From: JBCCGI01 sp039029355
Lineage (GTDB): Bacteria; Planctomycetota; UBA1135; GCA-002686595
Direction: 5' to 3'
Length of the DNA: 26,367 bases
NCBI GenBank assembly: GCA_039029355.1
Contig: JBCCGI010000098.1
Location: 1 to 26,367, forward strand
Position numbers and translations under genes: made by a program
In this document: positions 8,332-17,180 of the stretch, one piece after another
Layout: every line of letters begins with the position of its first letter
How positions within the stretch are numbered: the stretch's first letter is position 1
Notes under the pieces: generated by a model
What the model was told of the DNA's origin: nothing
Seen by the model: the letters and a program-made list of their open reading frames with translations, nothing else
Database searches by the model: none

Positions 8332-11300
8332 ATGCTCTTCTCTACACTTTCAATCTATTTGCCGATAGCCCACCTGGTGCTCGCGGCGCCCGCTCAGGAG
8401 CCGGAGGGCCAGGGTACGCCGCCGGAGCAGGCGCGCCCGCTCCTGACGCCGTCCGACTACGGCCGGTGGGAGAGCTTCGGGCGCGGCCCGCACGCGATCT
8501 CGCCCGACGGGCAGTGGCTCGCCTTTCCGGTCGAGCGGGTGAACGGCCGGGACGAGCTCCGCGTCCGTTCGCTGGTCGGAGAAGCCGAGCACGTCGCTCC
8601 GTTCGGATCGAAGCCGCGCTTCTCGAAGGATTCGAAGCACCTGCTCTGGACGACGGGGCACTCCGAGGAAGAGCGAAAGCGCACGGAGCGAGCGGGCAAG
8701 CCGCTGCGCGCGGGGGCGGCCCTCCGCGATCTCGCCGGCGGCGACGTGCGCACCTTCGACGGAGTCCGCGCGGCGCGGTTCGACGAGTCCGGCCGCTACG
8801 TGGCGCTGCACGGCCATGCCGACGAGGGGCGCGAGCCGCGGCCGGCCGACCTGAGGGTCCTGGACCTCGCCGGCGGCGAGCTGACGTTCGGCAACGTAAC
8901 CGAGTTCGCCTGGAGCGAAACCGCACCCCTGCTCGCCTTCGTGGTCCGGACCGAGGCCGACGGCGGCAACGGCGTCCGCCTGTACGATCCCCGCGCCGAC
9001 AGGCTGCTGAGCCTGGACACCTCCGCCTCGGACTACGGCGGCCTCGCCTGGTGTGAAGAGGCCCCGCACCTGGCGGTCTTTCGGTCGCGCGCCGACGCCG
9101 GCGACGAAGAGCCCGCGCAGGCGGTGCTCGCCTGGAGAGACGTCGGCACCGACGCCGCGGCGGGCTTCGTCCTCGACCCGGAGGCAGGCGCCGTGCCGGC
9201 CGGGATGGACGCGGTTCGCTTCGAGTCGCTCCGCTGGTCCGACGCCGGTGACAAGCTCTCTTTCGGACTGCGGAAGGCCGGGTCGTCCGACCCCAAGGAA
9301 CAGCCCGAAGGCGAGGACGAGGAAGAGCTCTCCGGAGTGCAGGTCTGGCACCCCGGCGACGTGCGGATCTTCCCCGAGCAGAAGGTCCGTGAGAAGGAGG
9401 ACCGCGAGCGGGCGCTGCGCGCCGTCTGGAACCTCGACCGGGCGGACGTGATTCAGGTCGGCACGGACCCGCTCGCTCGGGCCACGGTGCTCGAGGGCTG
9501 GAGCTTCGCGCTCGAGCAGATCAGCGAGCCGTACCCCTGGGGAGCCATGTTCGGCCGTCCCTTCCACGACGTCTGGAGGGTCGACCTGGAGCAGGGCGAG
9601 CGGACCAGGCTGCTCGAGCGGGTGCGCTACTCGTGGCCCTCGGCCGGCGGACGCTACCTGCTGACCTTCGACGGCGTGAGCTACGCGTGCGTCCGCCTGG
9701 CGGACGGCCGGCGCGTGAACCTCACGCGTGAGCTGGACAGCAGCTTCGCCGACGAGGAGTACGACACGCCGACGGACATGCTTCCGCCGTACGGCGTCGG
9801 AGGCTGGCTCGGCGACGACGAGGCGGTGCTGCTGTACGATCGCTACGACGTCTGGCGCGTGGCGCCGGACGGCGGCTCGGCTACCCGCCTGACGCGGGGT
9901 GCCGAAGAAGGCGTGCAGCACCGCGTGGTCGACCTGGACGAGGACGAGGAGTCCTTCGACCCCGACGATGCGCTCTACTTCCGGACCTGGAGCGAGCGCT
10001 CCGAGCAGCGTGGCTTCGCCCGCCTCCTCCCGGCCGCCGCGGTCGCCGAGTCGCTGCTCTTCGTCGACAAGATGCCCTGGCGGCTGACCCGGGCGGAGGA
10101 GGCGGAGACGTTCGTGTTCACGCTCGAGGCGGTCGACGACTCGCCCGACTTCTTCGTCAGCGGCCCCGATCTGGCGGGCGCGCGGCAGGTGACCGAGACG
10201 AACCCGTTTCAGGCCGACTACGCCTGGACCCGAGCCGAGCTCGTGAACTTCGACAGCGAGGCCGGCGTGCCGCTTCAGGCGGCCCTCTACTACCCCGCGG
10301 ATCACGATCCGTCGCGGCGGTATCCGATGATCGTCTGGACCTATGAGAAGGAGACGCCGTGGGTCCACATCTACGACGTGCCGGACGAGCGCGACTACTA
10401 CAACTTCACGACGTGGACGCAGCGCGGCTACTTCGTGCTGCTGATGGACATCGCCTACCGGCCGCGGGACCCGGGCATCTGCGCCATCGAGGCCGTGCGG
10501 CCGGCCATCGGTTCGGTGGTGGAGCGGGGCTTGGTCGATGAGGCGCGCGTGGGGCTCGTGGGGCATTCCTGGGGCGGCTACCAGGCGGCGTACCTTCCCA
10601 CGCGCACCGAGCTCTTCGCGGCTTCGGTCGCGGGCGCCCCGCTGACGGACTTCGTCAGCTTCATGGGGCAGATCCACTGGGGGACGGGGACCGCGGAGCC
10701 GGATCACTGGGAGACCGGCCAAGCGCGCATGGAGGTGCCTTTCTGGGAGGACCCCGAGGCGCACCGACGCAACTCGCCGCTTCACGGAGTCCAGGACCTC
10801 GACACGCCGATGCTGCTGGCGCACGGGCTCGAGGACGGCGTCGTCGAGTTCTTCCAGTCGAGCGTCTTCTACAACTACGCGCGCCGGGCCGGGAAGCAGG
10901 TCGTCCTGCTGGCCTACGAGGGGGAGGACCACGGCTTCCGGCAGGAGGCCAACCAGGTCGACTACCACCGCCGCATCCTCGAGTGGTTCGACCACTACCT
11001 GCAGGATGCGCCGGCGCCCGACTGGATGCGGGTCGGGACCGAGGTCGTCGAGCTCGAGCGCGAGAAGCGTCGCGTCGCGCAGACCCTGCCGCCGTCCGCC
11101 AGCGTGGCGCTGAACCATTTCTACGCGGTGCTCGACGAAGAGACCTTCGCGGCGCTGCGCGCGAGTGACTTCCTCGGCGAGAGCTTCGCGGCCGTCGACA
11201 CGGGGCTCCCGGACTTCTCCGCCGTCGACGAGCGCAGCGTCTCGCTCTACATCCGCGGCAAGGACACCTACATCGAGCTCCTCGGCCCGGACAACCGCTT

Positions 11301-11910
11301 CGGAGAGCCCGTCGGCAAGGTGGGGCTGGCGCTGGGCGTCGACGACCCCGCGCACCTCGACGACGTCGAGCGGGTCTGGAACGACCGTCTCGGCGGCGAG
11401 GTGATCCGGCAACAGCACGAGTGGAGGCGCGCGACTCCGCCCGTCCCCTGGTACGAGGTGCTGCTCCACCCCGACACGCTCGCGAGCCCGACCGTCGTCG
11501 TCTGGGCGAGCGCGTATCGGCCCGAGTTTCTGCCCTGGCTCTACCCTGAGCGCTCGGCCGCGGAGAACGGGGTGCGACGCGCGGACTTCCTGGCGCCGCG
11601 CTTCGATTCGGAGCGGCTGCTCGAGAACGTGACCGGCGTGACCCTCGCGTTGCCCGAGGAGCTGCGCGGCGGGATCGCCCGCCAGCTCGAGGCCGTCGGC
11701 TACGACCGGGCCGAAGCCGAGGGCTGCGTCCGCCTCCAGGGTCGCGACTGGTGCCTCTCCCTCGTCGAGCCTTCCGGCGGCCGGACCGGCCTGGTGGGGA
11801 TCGAGCTCTCCACGACCCGCGAGAAGGAGGGCGCTCCGGTGGTCCGCTTCGGGACTCGCGCGGTCATGATGTTCGGCCCCGACCGGACGGCGAGCTGGGC
11901 CTTCCTGTGA
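8332..11910 (+). CDS. Secreted S9-family (prolyl oligopeptidase-like) peptidase with C-terminal DUF5829-like domain
   Basis: 1192 residues from the ATG at 8332. It starts with a signal peptide (MLFSTLSIYLPIAHLVLAAP), which argues against the TTG at 8284. Residues about 50-660 contain repeated beta-propeller strands (ISPDGQWLAFPV and similar), as in DPP-IV/acyl-aminoacyl peptidases. The alpha/beta-hydrolase domain (about 665-905) has the complete triad: Ser746 in GHSWGGY, Asp835 in LEDGVV and His867 in EDHGF. An unusual extension (about 926-1192) begins ALNHFYAVLDEETFAALRAS and later reads YIRGKDTYIELLGPDNRFGE. This resembles DUF5829, a family I recall as a VOC-like fold; the assignment is from memory of the motif. 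Likely role: degradation of peptides outside the cytoplasm. The ABC genes follow 19 bp later on the same strand. Confidence 0.88.
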   Translation: MLFSTLSIYLPIAHLVLAAPAQEPEGQGTPPEQARPLLTPSDYGRWESFGRGPHAISPDGQWLAFPVERVNGRDELRVRSLVGEAEHVAPFGSKPRFSKDSKHLLWTTGHSEEERKRTERAGKPLRAGAALRDLAGGDVRTFDGVRAARFDESGRYVALHGHADEGREPRPADLRVLDLAGGELTFGNVTEFAWSETAPLLAFVVRTEADGGNGVRLYDPRADRLLSLDTSASDYGGLAWCEEAPHLAVFRSRADAGDEEPAQAVLAWRDVGTDAAAGFVLDPEAGAVPAGMDAVRFESLRWSDAGDKLSFGLRKAGSSDPKEQPEGEDEEELSGVQVWHPGDVRIFPEQKVREKEDRERALRAVWNLDRADVIQVGTDPLARATVLEGWSFALEQISEPYPWGAMFGRPFHDVWRVDLEQGERTRLLERVRYSWPSAGGRYLLTFDGVSYACVRLADGRRVNLTRELDSSFADEEYDTPTDMLPPYGVGGWLGDDEAVLLYDRYDVWRVAPDGGSATRLTRGAEEGVQHRVVDLDEDEESFDPDDALYFRTWSERSEQRGFARLLPAAAVAESLLFVDKMPWRLTRAEEAETFVFTLEAVDDSPDFFVSGPDLAGARQVTETNPFQADYAWTRAELVNFDSEAGVPLQAALYYPADHDPSRRYPMIVWTYEKETPWVHIYDVPDERDYYNFTTWTQRGYFVLLMDIAYRPRDPGICAIEAVRPAIGSVVERGLVDEARVGLVGHSWGGYQAAYLPTRTELFAASVAGAPLTDFVSFMGQIHWGTGTAEPDHWETGQARMEVPFWEDPEAHRRNSPLHGVQDLDTPMLLAHGLEDGVVEFFQSSVFYNYARRAGKQVVLLAYEGEDHGFRQEANQVDYHRRILEWFDHYLQDAPAPDWMRVGTEVVELEREKRRVAQTLPPSASVALNHFYAVLDEETFAALRASDFLGESFAAVDTGLPDFSAVDERSVSLYIRGKDTYIELLGPDNRFGEPVGKVGLALGVDDPAHLDDVERVWNDRLGGEVIRQQHEWRRATPPVPWYEVLLHPDTLASPTVVVWASAYRPEFLPWLYPERSAAENGVRRADFLAPRFDSERLLENVTGVTLALPEELRGGIARQLEAVGYDRAEAEGCVRLQGRDWCLSLVEPSGGRTGLVGIELSTTREKEGAPVVRFGTRAVMMFGPDRTASWAFL

Positions 11911-11929
11911 GCCGCCGCGGCCAGTCACG

Positions 11930-12778
11930 ATGATCGAAATCGACCAGCTCTGCGTCCGCTTCGGCTCTTTCGTCGCCGTGGATGGGCTCTCGCTCGCGGC
12001 CGAGCCGGGGCAGATCTTCGGCTTCCTCGGCCCGAACGGCGCCGGCAAGACGACGACCATCCGCGTCCTGACGGGCGTGCTGCGTCCGACCTCGGGCGCG
12101 GTGCGGATCGCTGGGCATCCGATCCCCGCCCGGCTCGACAAGGTCAAACCGCTGTGCGGCTACGTGCCGGACACCGAGGACCACTTCGAGGAGCTCAGCG
12201 GTCGCGACAACCTGCGCATCTTCGCCTCGCTGTACCGGCTGCCCAAGCAGCGCGTCGACGAAGCGCTCGCGCGCCTCGAGCTCTCTGAAGCCGCCGGCCT
12301 CACCGTCTCGCGCTACTCCAAGGGCATGCGCAAGAAGCTCCTGATCGCACGCGAGATCCTGCACAGGCCGAAGGTCCTCTTCTGCGACGAGCCGACCGCC
12401 AACCTCGATGCGCACTCCACCGGAGTCGTCCGCCGCATCCTGACGGAGCTGCGCGAGCAGGGGACCACGGTGTTCCTGACCACGCACAACATGGCCGAGG
12501 TCGAGGAGATCTGCGACCGCGTCGCCATCCTGTCGCGCGGCCGGCTGCTCGACTGCGACACTCCGGTCGCCTTCATGACGCGCCATGCCGAGCGCAAGGT
12601 GCGGATCGAGATCGACGCCCAGGGGCGGACGCTGCGGCAGCTCTACGACCTCGACGACGCCGACTCGCGCGCCGAGCTCGGCGACCTGATCCGCGCCCAG
12701 CCCGGCGTGCGCGTGCACTCGCTGGACTTCCGCTTCGAGGACGTGTTCCGCAAGCTGACCGGGGAGGCGTACAAGTGA
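11930..12778 (+). CDS. ABC transporter ATP-binding protein
   Basis: 282-residue cytoplasmic ATPase of an ABC-2 type exporter. Walker A is GPNGAGKTT (34-42), the signature YSKGM (129-133), Walker B VLFCDEP (149-155) and the switch His is 186. The Q-loop position reads GYVPD (Asp81) in place of Gln, a change seen in other exporters of the CcmA/YadG type. The C-terminal ~80 residues form the regulatory extension common in this class. It starts 19 bp after the peptidase stop and overlaps the permease gene by 4 bp (GTGA), so the pair is translationally coupled. The substrate is unknown. Confidence 0.94.
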   Translation: MIEIDQLCVRFGSFVAVDGLSLAAEPGQIFGFLGPNGAGKTTTIRVLTGVLRPTSGAVRIAGHPIPARLDKVKPLCGYVPDTEDHFEELSGRDNLRIFASLYRLPKQRVDEALARLELSEAAGLTVSRYSKGMRKKLLIAREILHRPKVLFCDEPTANLDAHSTGVVRRILTELREQGTTVFLTTHNMAEVEEICDRVAILSRGRLLDCDTPVAFMTRHAERKVRIEIDAQGRTLRQLYDLDDADSRAELGDLIRAQPGVRVHSLDFRFEDVFRKLTGEAYK

Positions 12779-13923
12779 GGCTGCGTCCCTACGTCCTGCG
12801 CACGCTGATCTGGAAGGACGTCGCGCGCCTACTTCGGAACGGCCCTGCCCTGATGCTGCTGGGCCTGATGGTCGTCGTCGCGCTCCTGGTCGGGTCGAGC
12901 GGCCTGGTCGAGGAGGAGGCGGGCGAGGCCGCCGCCGGCCCGCGTCCCGAGTCGGCCTGGATCGTCTACTGGGAGGACGGCCCCTGGGTCCAGTTCCTGA
13001 AGCAGCGCGCGCCGCGCGCGCTCGGAATCCGCTTCGTCGACTTCCGCGAGGTCGCGTCGGAGGACTACACCGCGACGACGTGCGTCATCGAGCTGCGTCC
13101 TCCGGTCTTCGACCCGAGCGAGCAGGTGACGCGGCGCCACGTGCGCTACCGCTACCCGGGCTCCGATCCCAAGATCCTGTGGTCGGTGACGCGGTGGTTC
13201 CTGGCGGCCTCGGTCGAGCACTTCGGCGAGGTCCCGCAGTTCCTGGAGTCGATCCAGCCGCTCACTCCGCCCCCGGACGCCGCGTCGACGCGGAACGCGC
13301 TCGAGGACGTCTCGGTGGCCGACCTGGTGAGCCTCTCGCTGGTCGGGACAGCGCTCTTGACGACGATCCTGTTCTTCGCGGCCTGCGGGCTACTGGTCTC
13401 GCTGACTGCCCAGGAGCGCGAGCGCGGGGCGTTGCGCGCGCTGCTGCTGACGCCGGCGACCTACTTCGAGCTCGTCCTCGCGAAGGGCTTCGTGCACGGC
13501 GGGTTGGCCCTCGGCACGTCGGCGCTCGTGATGGGGGCGCTGCGGCCCGCGGTGCTGAGCTCGCTGCTCTTCTGGGCGACCCTGGTCGCGTTGACCTGTG
13601 GGTACTTCGCGGTGGGCCTCTTGATCTCGTCCTTCGCGAAGAACCAGGCGGCGCCCAACCTGCTCTCGTTCGGCTACCTGCTGATGATCGGCACGCTCAA
13701 CCTGCTGGGGCACCGCTTTGAGGCCTTCCAGGTGCTCAGCTCGCTGACCTTCGAGCGCTACGGCCTGGTCTTTACGCTCGCGAGCCTCAACGCCCCCGAC
13801 CTGAGCGTGGCGTCGAGCCTGAACGTCATGCGCTCGACGGACTTCCGGATGCTGGCCGTGCTGTCGGCCGGCCTGCTCCTGGTCGCGACCTTCGTCGGAT
13901 CGCGGCGGATGGTGAGGGATTAG
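12775..13923 (+). CDS. ABC-2 type transporter permease
   Basis: 382-residue membrane partner of the preceding ATPase. One helix (about 24-43) is followed by an extracytoplasmic domain of about 140 residues. Five further hydrophobic segments follow: about 185-210, 240-260, 264-286, 297-312 and 358-376. TAQERERGALRALLLTPAT is the coupling-helix region typical of ABC-2 permeases. The GTG start lies inside the ATPase stop (GTGA). The single-ATPase, single-permease layout with a large loop after helix 1 is that of an exporter; the substrate cannot be told. Confidence 0.9.
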   Translation: MRLRPYVLRTLIWKDVARLLRNGPALMLLGLMVVVALLVGSSGLVEEEAGEAAAGPRPESAWIVYWEDGPWVQFLKQRAPRALGIRFVDFREVASEDYTATTCVIELRPPVFDPSEQVTRRHVRYRYPGSDPKILWSVTRWFLAASVEHFGEVPQFLESIQPLTPPPDAASTRNALEDVSVADLVSLSLVGTALLTTILFFAACGLLVSLTAQERERGALRALLLTPATYFELVLAKGFVHGGLALGTSALVMGALRPAVLSSLLFWATLVALTCGYFAVGLLISSFAKNQAAPNLLSFGYLLMIGTLNLLGHRFEAFQVLSSLTFERYGLVFTLASLNAPDLSVASSLNVMRSTDFRMLAVLSAGLLLVATFVGSRRMVRD

Positions 13924-13943
13924 GCCGGTTTCGTCCTTTCGAG

Positions 13944-13969
13944 CGGCCCGCGGGAACTCGAGCGGGCCG
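13944..13969. other. Hairpin after the ABC permease gene
   Basis: CGGCCCGC and GCGGGCCG form an 8-bp perfect stem with a 10-base loop, about 20 bp past the permease stop. No T run follows, so it is a weak or factor-dependent terminator at most. The rest of the 130-bp gap before the GTPase gene shows no recognisable Zur box. Confidence 0.4.
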
Positions 13970-14053
13970 GCCGGCATCCTGTTGGAGAGTGCCTGAGCTC
14001 GCGGGCCTCTGCGACGGATCCTCTCTCCTGAGACTGCAAACTCGGAGCGCACG

Positions 14054-15325
14054 ATGACCGATGTTAGCAAGGCGGCCGACGACCGCCTCCCCGTGACCGT
14101 TCTGTCCGGGTTCCTGGGAGCGGGTAAGACCACGCTCCTCAACCAGGTCCTCAACAACCGCGAAGGCCTGCGGGTCGCCGTGATCGTCAACGACATGAGC
14201 GAGGTGAACATCGACGCCGCGCTGGTCGAGCGCGGCGGTGCGCAGCTGTCGCGCACCGAGGAGAAGCTGGTCGAGATGTCGAACGGCTGCATCTGCTGCA
14301 CGCTGCGGGACGACCTGCTGGCCGAGGTGGCGCGACTCGCGAGCGAGCAGCGCTTCGACTACCTGCTGATCGAGTCCACCGGCATCTCGGAGCCGATCCC
14401 CGTGGCGCAGACCTTCACCTTCGAGGACGAGGAAGGCGTCAGCCTCGGCAACGTCGCGCGGCTGGACACGATGGTCACCGTGGTGGACGGCGCGTCGTTC
14501 CTGCGCGACTACTACGAGGCGGAGGACCTGGCGGACCGTGGCGAGTCGCTGGGGGAGGACGACGACCGCACCGTGACGAACCTCCTCATCGACCAGGTCG
14601 AGTTCGCGGACGTCATCCTGCTCAACAAGCTCGACCTCCTCGACGAGAGCCAGGCGCGCGAGGTGGAAGCCGTGCTCGCCGCCCTCAACCCCGGCGCGCG
14701 CGTCGTGCCCACGACGCGCTCGCAGGTGCCGCTCGACTGCGTTCTGAACACCGGCCTGTTCGACTATGAGAAGGCCGAGAACTCCGCCGGCTGGATCCGC
14801 GAGCTTCAGGGCGAGCATACGCCGGAGACCGAGGAGTACGGGATCTCCAGCTTCACGTACCGAACGCCGCTCCCGTTCGACGCGGAGAGGCTGTGGGAGC
14901 TGGTCAACGACGGCGAGCTCTGGAAGGGCGTGCTGCGCTCGAAGGGCTTCTTCTGGGTCGCGGCCGACGATCGCTGCGCGTACGAGCTCGCCCAGGCGGG
15001 AGGCATCAACAGCGTGACCCCGGCCGGCACGTGGTGGGCCTCGATCCCGCGCGAGGACTGGGCGCATCCGGACGGCGAGCGTCCCGACGATATGCCCAAC
15101 TGGCATCCGACGTACGGCGACCGGGCGCAGTCGCTGGTCTTCATCGGCCAGGGGCTCGACGAAGCGATGATGCGCGCGCGCCTGGACGCGTGCCTGCTGG
15201 ACAAGCTGACGCTGGCTGATCCGGAGAGCTGGTCGGAGCTCCCCAATCCCTTCCCGGGACTAGAGCTGCTCGAGGGGGAGGGCGCCGACCAGGAGCTCGC
15301 GACGCCGGAGCTGGGCGCGGGCTAG
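14054..15325 (+). CDS. COG0523 (CobW/ZigA/YciC-type) metal-chaperone GTPase
   Basis: 423-residue P-loop GTPase of the G3E family, thought to hand zinc (or cobalt) to client enzymes. Walker A is GFLGAGKTT (19-27), the metal-binding GCICC (Cys79, 81, 82) follows, and NKLD (191-194) gives guanine specificity. The acidic insert ADRGESLGEDDDRT before the NKxD helix and the C-terminal SKGFFWVA, GTWWA and LVFIGQGLD segments place it in the ZigA/YciC subgroup, not CobW of cobalamin synthesis; no cobalamin genes are near. GGAG lies 6 bases before the ATG. Its stop codon overlaps that of the convergent hflK-like gene, and it adjoins a metal-transport locus, which supports a zinc role. Confidence 0.92.
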   Translation: MTDVSKAADDRLPVTVLSGFLGAGKTTLLNQVLNNREGLRVAVIVNDMSEVNIDAALVERGGAQLSRTEEKLVEMSNGCICCTLRDDLLAEVARLASEQRFDYLLIESTGISEPIPVAQTFTFEDEEGVSLGNVARLDTMVTVVDGASFLRDYYEAEDLADRGESLGEDDDRTVTNLLIDQVEFADVILLNKLDLLDESQAREVEAVLAALNPGARVVPTTRSQVPLDCVLNTGLFDYEKAENSAGWIRELQGEHTPETEEYGISSFTYRTPLPFDAERLWELVNDGELWKGVLRSKGFFWVAADDRCAYELAQAGGINSVTPAGTWWASIPREDWAHPDGERPDDMPNWHPTYGDRAQSLVFIGQGLDEAMMRARLDACLLDKLTLADPESWSELPNPFPGLELLEGEGADQELATPELGAG

Positions 15326-16245
15326 CGGGCCACGTACACCTTGCTCCCCGGGGGGACGACCCGTTCGTCCGTCTTCCTGAGGATCCGCTCGATCGACTCG
15401 AGCCACAGCCGCTCGCGCGAGGCCTGCGGGTTCTTCGCCACCTCGGTCGCGAGCTTGACGAAGCTCTCGGCTTCGCCGAGCGCGCGGCTGGTCAGCTCGT
15501 TCGAGAAGGTGTGCGCCGATTGGGTCGCCTCGCGGGCGCGCGCCTGGGCCCGCGGCAGGACCGTGCCGGCGATCCCCTCGGCCTCGGCCAGCAGGCGGTC
15601 GCGGTCGGCCTTGGCCGAGGAGACGTCGTTGAAGGCGCTGATGACGCGGTCGGGCGGGTTGACCTCGGCGATGTTCATGGCCGAGAGCCGCACCCCCGCC
15701 CGCAGCTCGTCCAGCAGGCTCTGGGTCTCCCGCAGGCCGCGCCGTGAGAGCTCGATCTTGCCGGTGGCCAGCGTCGACTCGATCGTGGTGCCGGCCAGCA
15801 GGCGCGTCAGTACGGTCTCGCTCGCGGCCCGGATCAGGTCCTCGTGCGTCGTCCCCGCGTCCGACGCGGCGAAGCCGTAGAGGTACGCGACCGGGTCGGT
15901 GACGGTGTACAGCACGTCGGCGCGCAGCTCGACGATGTTCGTGTCGCCCGTCAGCCAATGGCTGTCGCTCTGGGTCGCGCTGCGAAAGAGATCCAGCCCG
16001 TCGTCGGGCGAGAAGCCGACCTGGACGACGCGCACCTCGGTGGTGGGGACGCGGACGATGCGCTCGATGGGGTAGGGCAGCGTCACGTGGAGGCCGCCGG
16101 ACACCGTGCCGACCGGACGTCCGAGCCGCACGCGCACGCCCTCCTCGTTCTGGCGCACGGTCCAGGTCGACGCGAAGCCGACGTAGACGAGCAGGACGAA
16201 CAGCCCAACCAGGAACGACCGCAGCTTGGTCACCGCCGGCCTCAC
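15322..16245 (-). CDS. hflK: HflK-type SPFH membrane protein
   Basis: About 307 residues. One N-terminal helix (about 8-26) is followed by a prohibitin/SPFH domain: NEEGVRVRLGRPV, then TGDTNIVELRADVLYTVTDP, the HflK-like strand pair. A long Ala/Glu/Arg helix follows, ending with RERLWLESIERILRKTDERV as in HflK. The start is either GTG 16245, overlapping the hflC stop as GTGA like the other junctions here, or GTG 16233 (4 residues shorter). In E. coli HflK and HflC assemble into a cage around FtsH; no ftsH is in this window. E. coli HflK (419 residues) is longer because of a Gly/Pro-rich N-terminus absent here. It is the last gene of the ZIP-permease-SPFH operon. Confidence 0.88.
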   Translation of the reverse strand: MRPAVTKLRSFLVGLFVLLVYVGFASTWTVRQNEEGVRVRLGRPVGTVSGGLHVTLPYPIERIVRVPTTEVRVVQVGFSPDDGLDLFRSATQSDSHWLTGDTNIVELRADVLYTVTDPVAYLYGFAASDAGTTHEDLIRAASETVLTRLLAGTTIESTLATGKIELSRRGLRETQSLLDELRAGVRLSAMNIAEVNPPDRVISAFNDVSSAKADRDRLLAEAEGIAGTVLPRAQARAREATQSAHTFSNELTSRALGEAESFVKLATEVAKNPQASRERLWLESIERILRKTDERVVPPGSKVYVAR

Positions 16246-17180
16246 TCCTCCGTGGCGCCCGGGTCGGCGGGGGCCGGTGCCTCGGGCCTCTCGAACAGGC
16301 GCGCCAGCTCGTGGTCCGAGTCGAGGATCAGGAGCGAGCGTTCGTCGAGCACGCCTTCCAACGCCTCGATGGAGCGCACGAAGCGATACAGCTCGGGGTC
16401 CTGGGCGATCGCCTCGTTGTAGATGCGTGCGGCCGCGGCCTCGGCCTCGCCCCGGATCTTGCGCGCCGAGAGGTCGGCTTCGGCCAGGATCTCGGCCTCC
16501 TGGCGGTCGGTCTCGGCCTTGATCTCGGCGTACCGCGCCGCGCCTTCGGAGCGGTACGCGTTGGCCTCCCGCTTGCGCTCGGCCTCCATGCGGCGGAAGA
16601 CGGCGAGCTTGTTCTGCTGGGGGAAGTTGAGCCGCTTGACGCGCGCCGCGGAGACGGCGATGCCGAAGCTCGCCTCGCTGCGCGCCGCGACGGCCTCGGT
16701 CAGGTCGTGGTTGACCGTCTGCAGCGTGTCCTCGCTCTCGGCTGCGTGCGAGATGATGTCGGCGAAGTCGTAGCTCGCCATCACGTCGCCGACGGCGGCG
16801 CGCAGGAGCTCGGTCAGCCGCGCCTCGGCGCCGGTGCGGTCGCTGACGCTCTTGTAGTACAGCAGCGGATCCACGACGGACCACGCGAGGAAGCTGTCGA
16901 CGATGACGTTCTTCTTGTCGCGGGTCAGGTACTCGTCCGGAGAGGGGTCGAGCAGGCTCATGCGCCGGTCCACGCGCACGACGGCGTCGACCGGCGGCGG
17001 CCACTTGAAGTGCAGCCCCGCGGTCTCGATCGTGCGGCTCGGCGCGCCGAAGCGCATGACGAGGGCGTACTCGTCTTCCGGCACCAGGAAGGCGCACAGC
17101 CAGGCCAGAAGGCCGAGTCCGGCCGCGTTCAGGAGGAGGAGCGGCCCAATGAGCTTGGTCTGCTTGGGTCCGGCGGTCAT
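16242..17180 (-). CDS. hflC: HflC-type SPFH membrane protein
   Basis: 312 residues. One N-terminal helix (about 11-32) precedes an SPFH domain: EDEYALVMRFGAPSRT, then TRDKKNVIVDSFLAWSVVDP, matching the HflC pattern (TKEKKDLIVDSYIKW in E. coli). The C-terminal coiled coil reads FRRMEAERKREANAYRSEG, then AEADLSARKIRGEAEA and DPELYRFVRSIEALE, again HflC-like. The ATG overlaps the stop of the fused permease gene as ATGA, and its own stop overlaps the hflK start as GTGA. The gene order hflC-hflK is reversed relative to E. coli. Confidence 0.9.
   Translation of the reverse strand: MTAGPKQTKLIGPLLLLNAAGLGLLAWLCAFLVPEDEYALVMRFGAPSRTIETAGLHFKWPPPVDAVVRVDRRMSLLDPSPDEYLTRDKKNVIVDSFLAWSVVDPLLYYKSVSDRTGAEARLTELLRAAVGDVMASYDFADIISHAAESEDTLQTVNHDLTEAVAARSEASFGIAVSAARVKRLNFPQQNKLAVFRRMEAERKREANAYRSEGAARYAEIKAETDRQEAEILAEADLSARKIRGEAEAAAARIYNEAIAQDPELYRFVRSIEALEGVLDERSLLILDSDHELARLFERPEAPAPADPGATEE

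Noticed and set aside
8350..12147. 1265-residue minus-strand open frame opposite the S9 peptidase
   Set aside because: Antisense shadow of a high-GC gene with low-complexity composition and no motif; the plus frame has a full S9 triad.
13924..14053. Zur operator upstream of the COG0523 GTPase gene
   Set aside because: The gap was read for the AT-rich palindrome of Zur boxes and none was found; zinc control of this gene is therefore only inferred from context.
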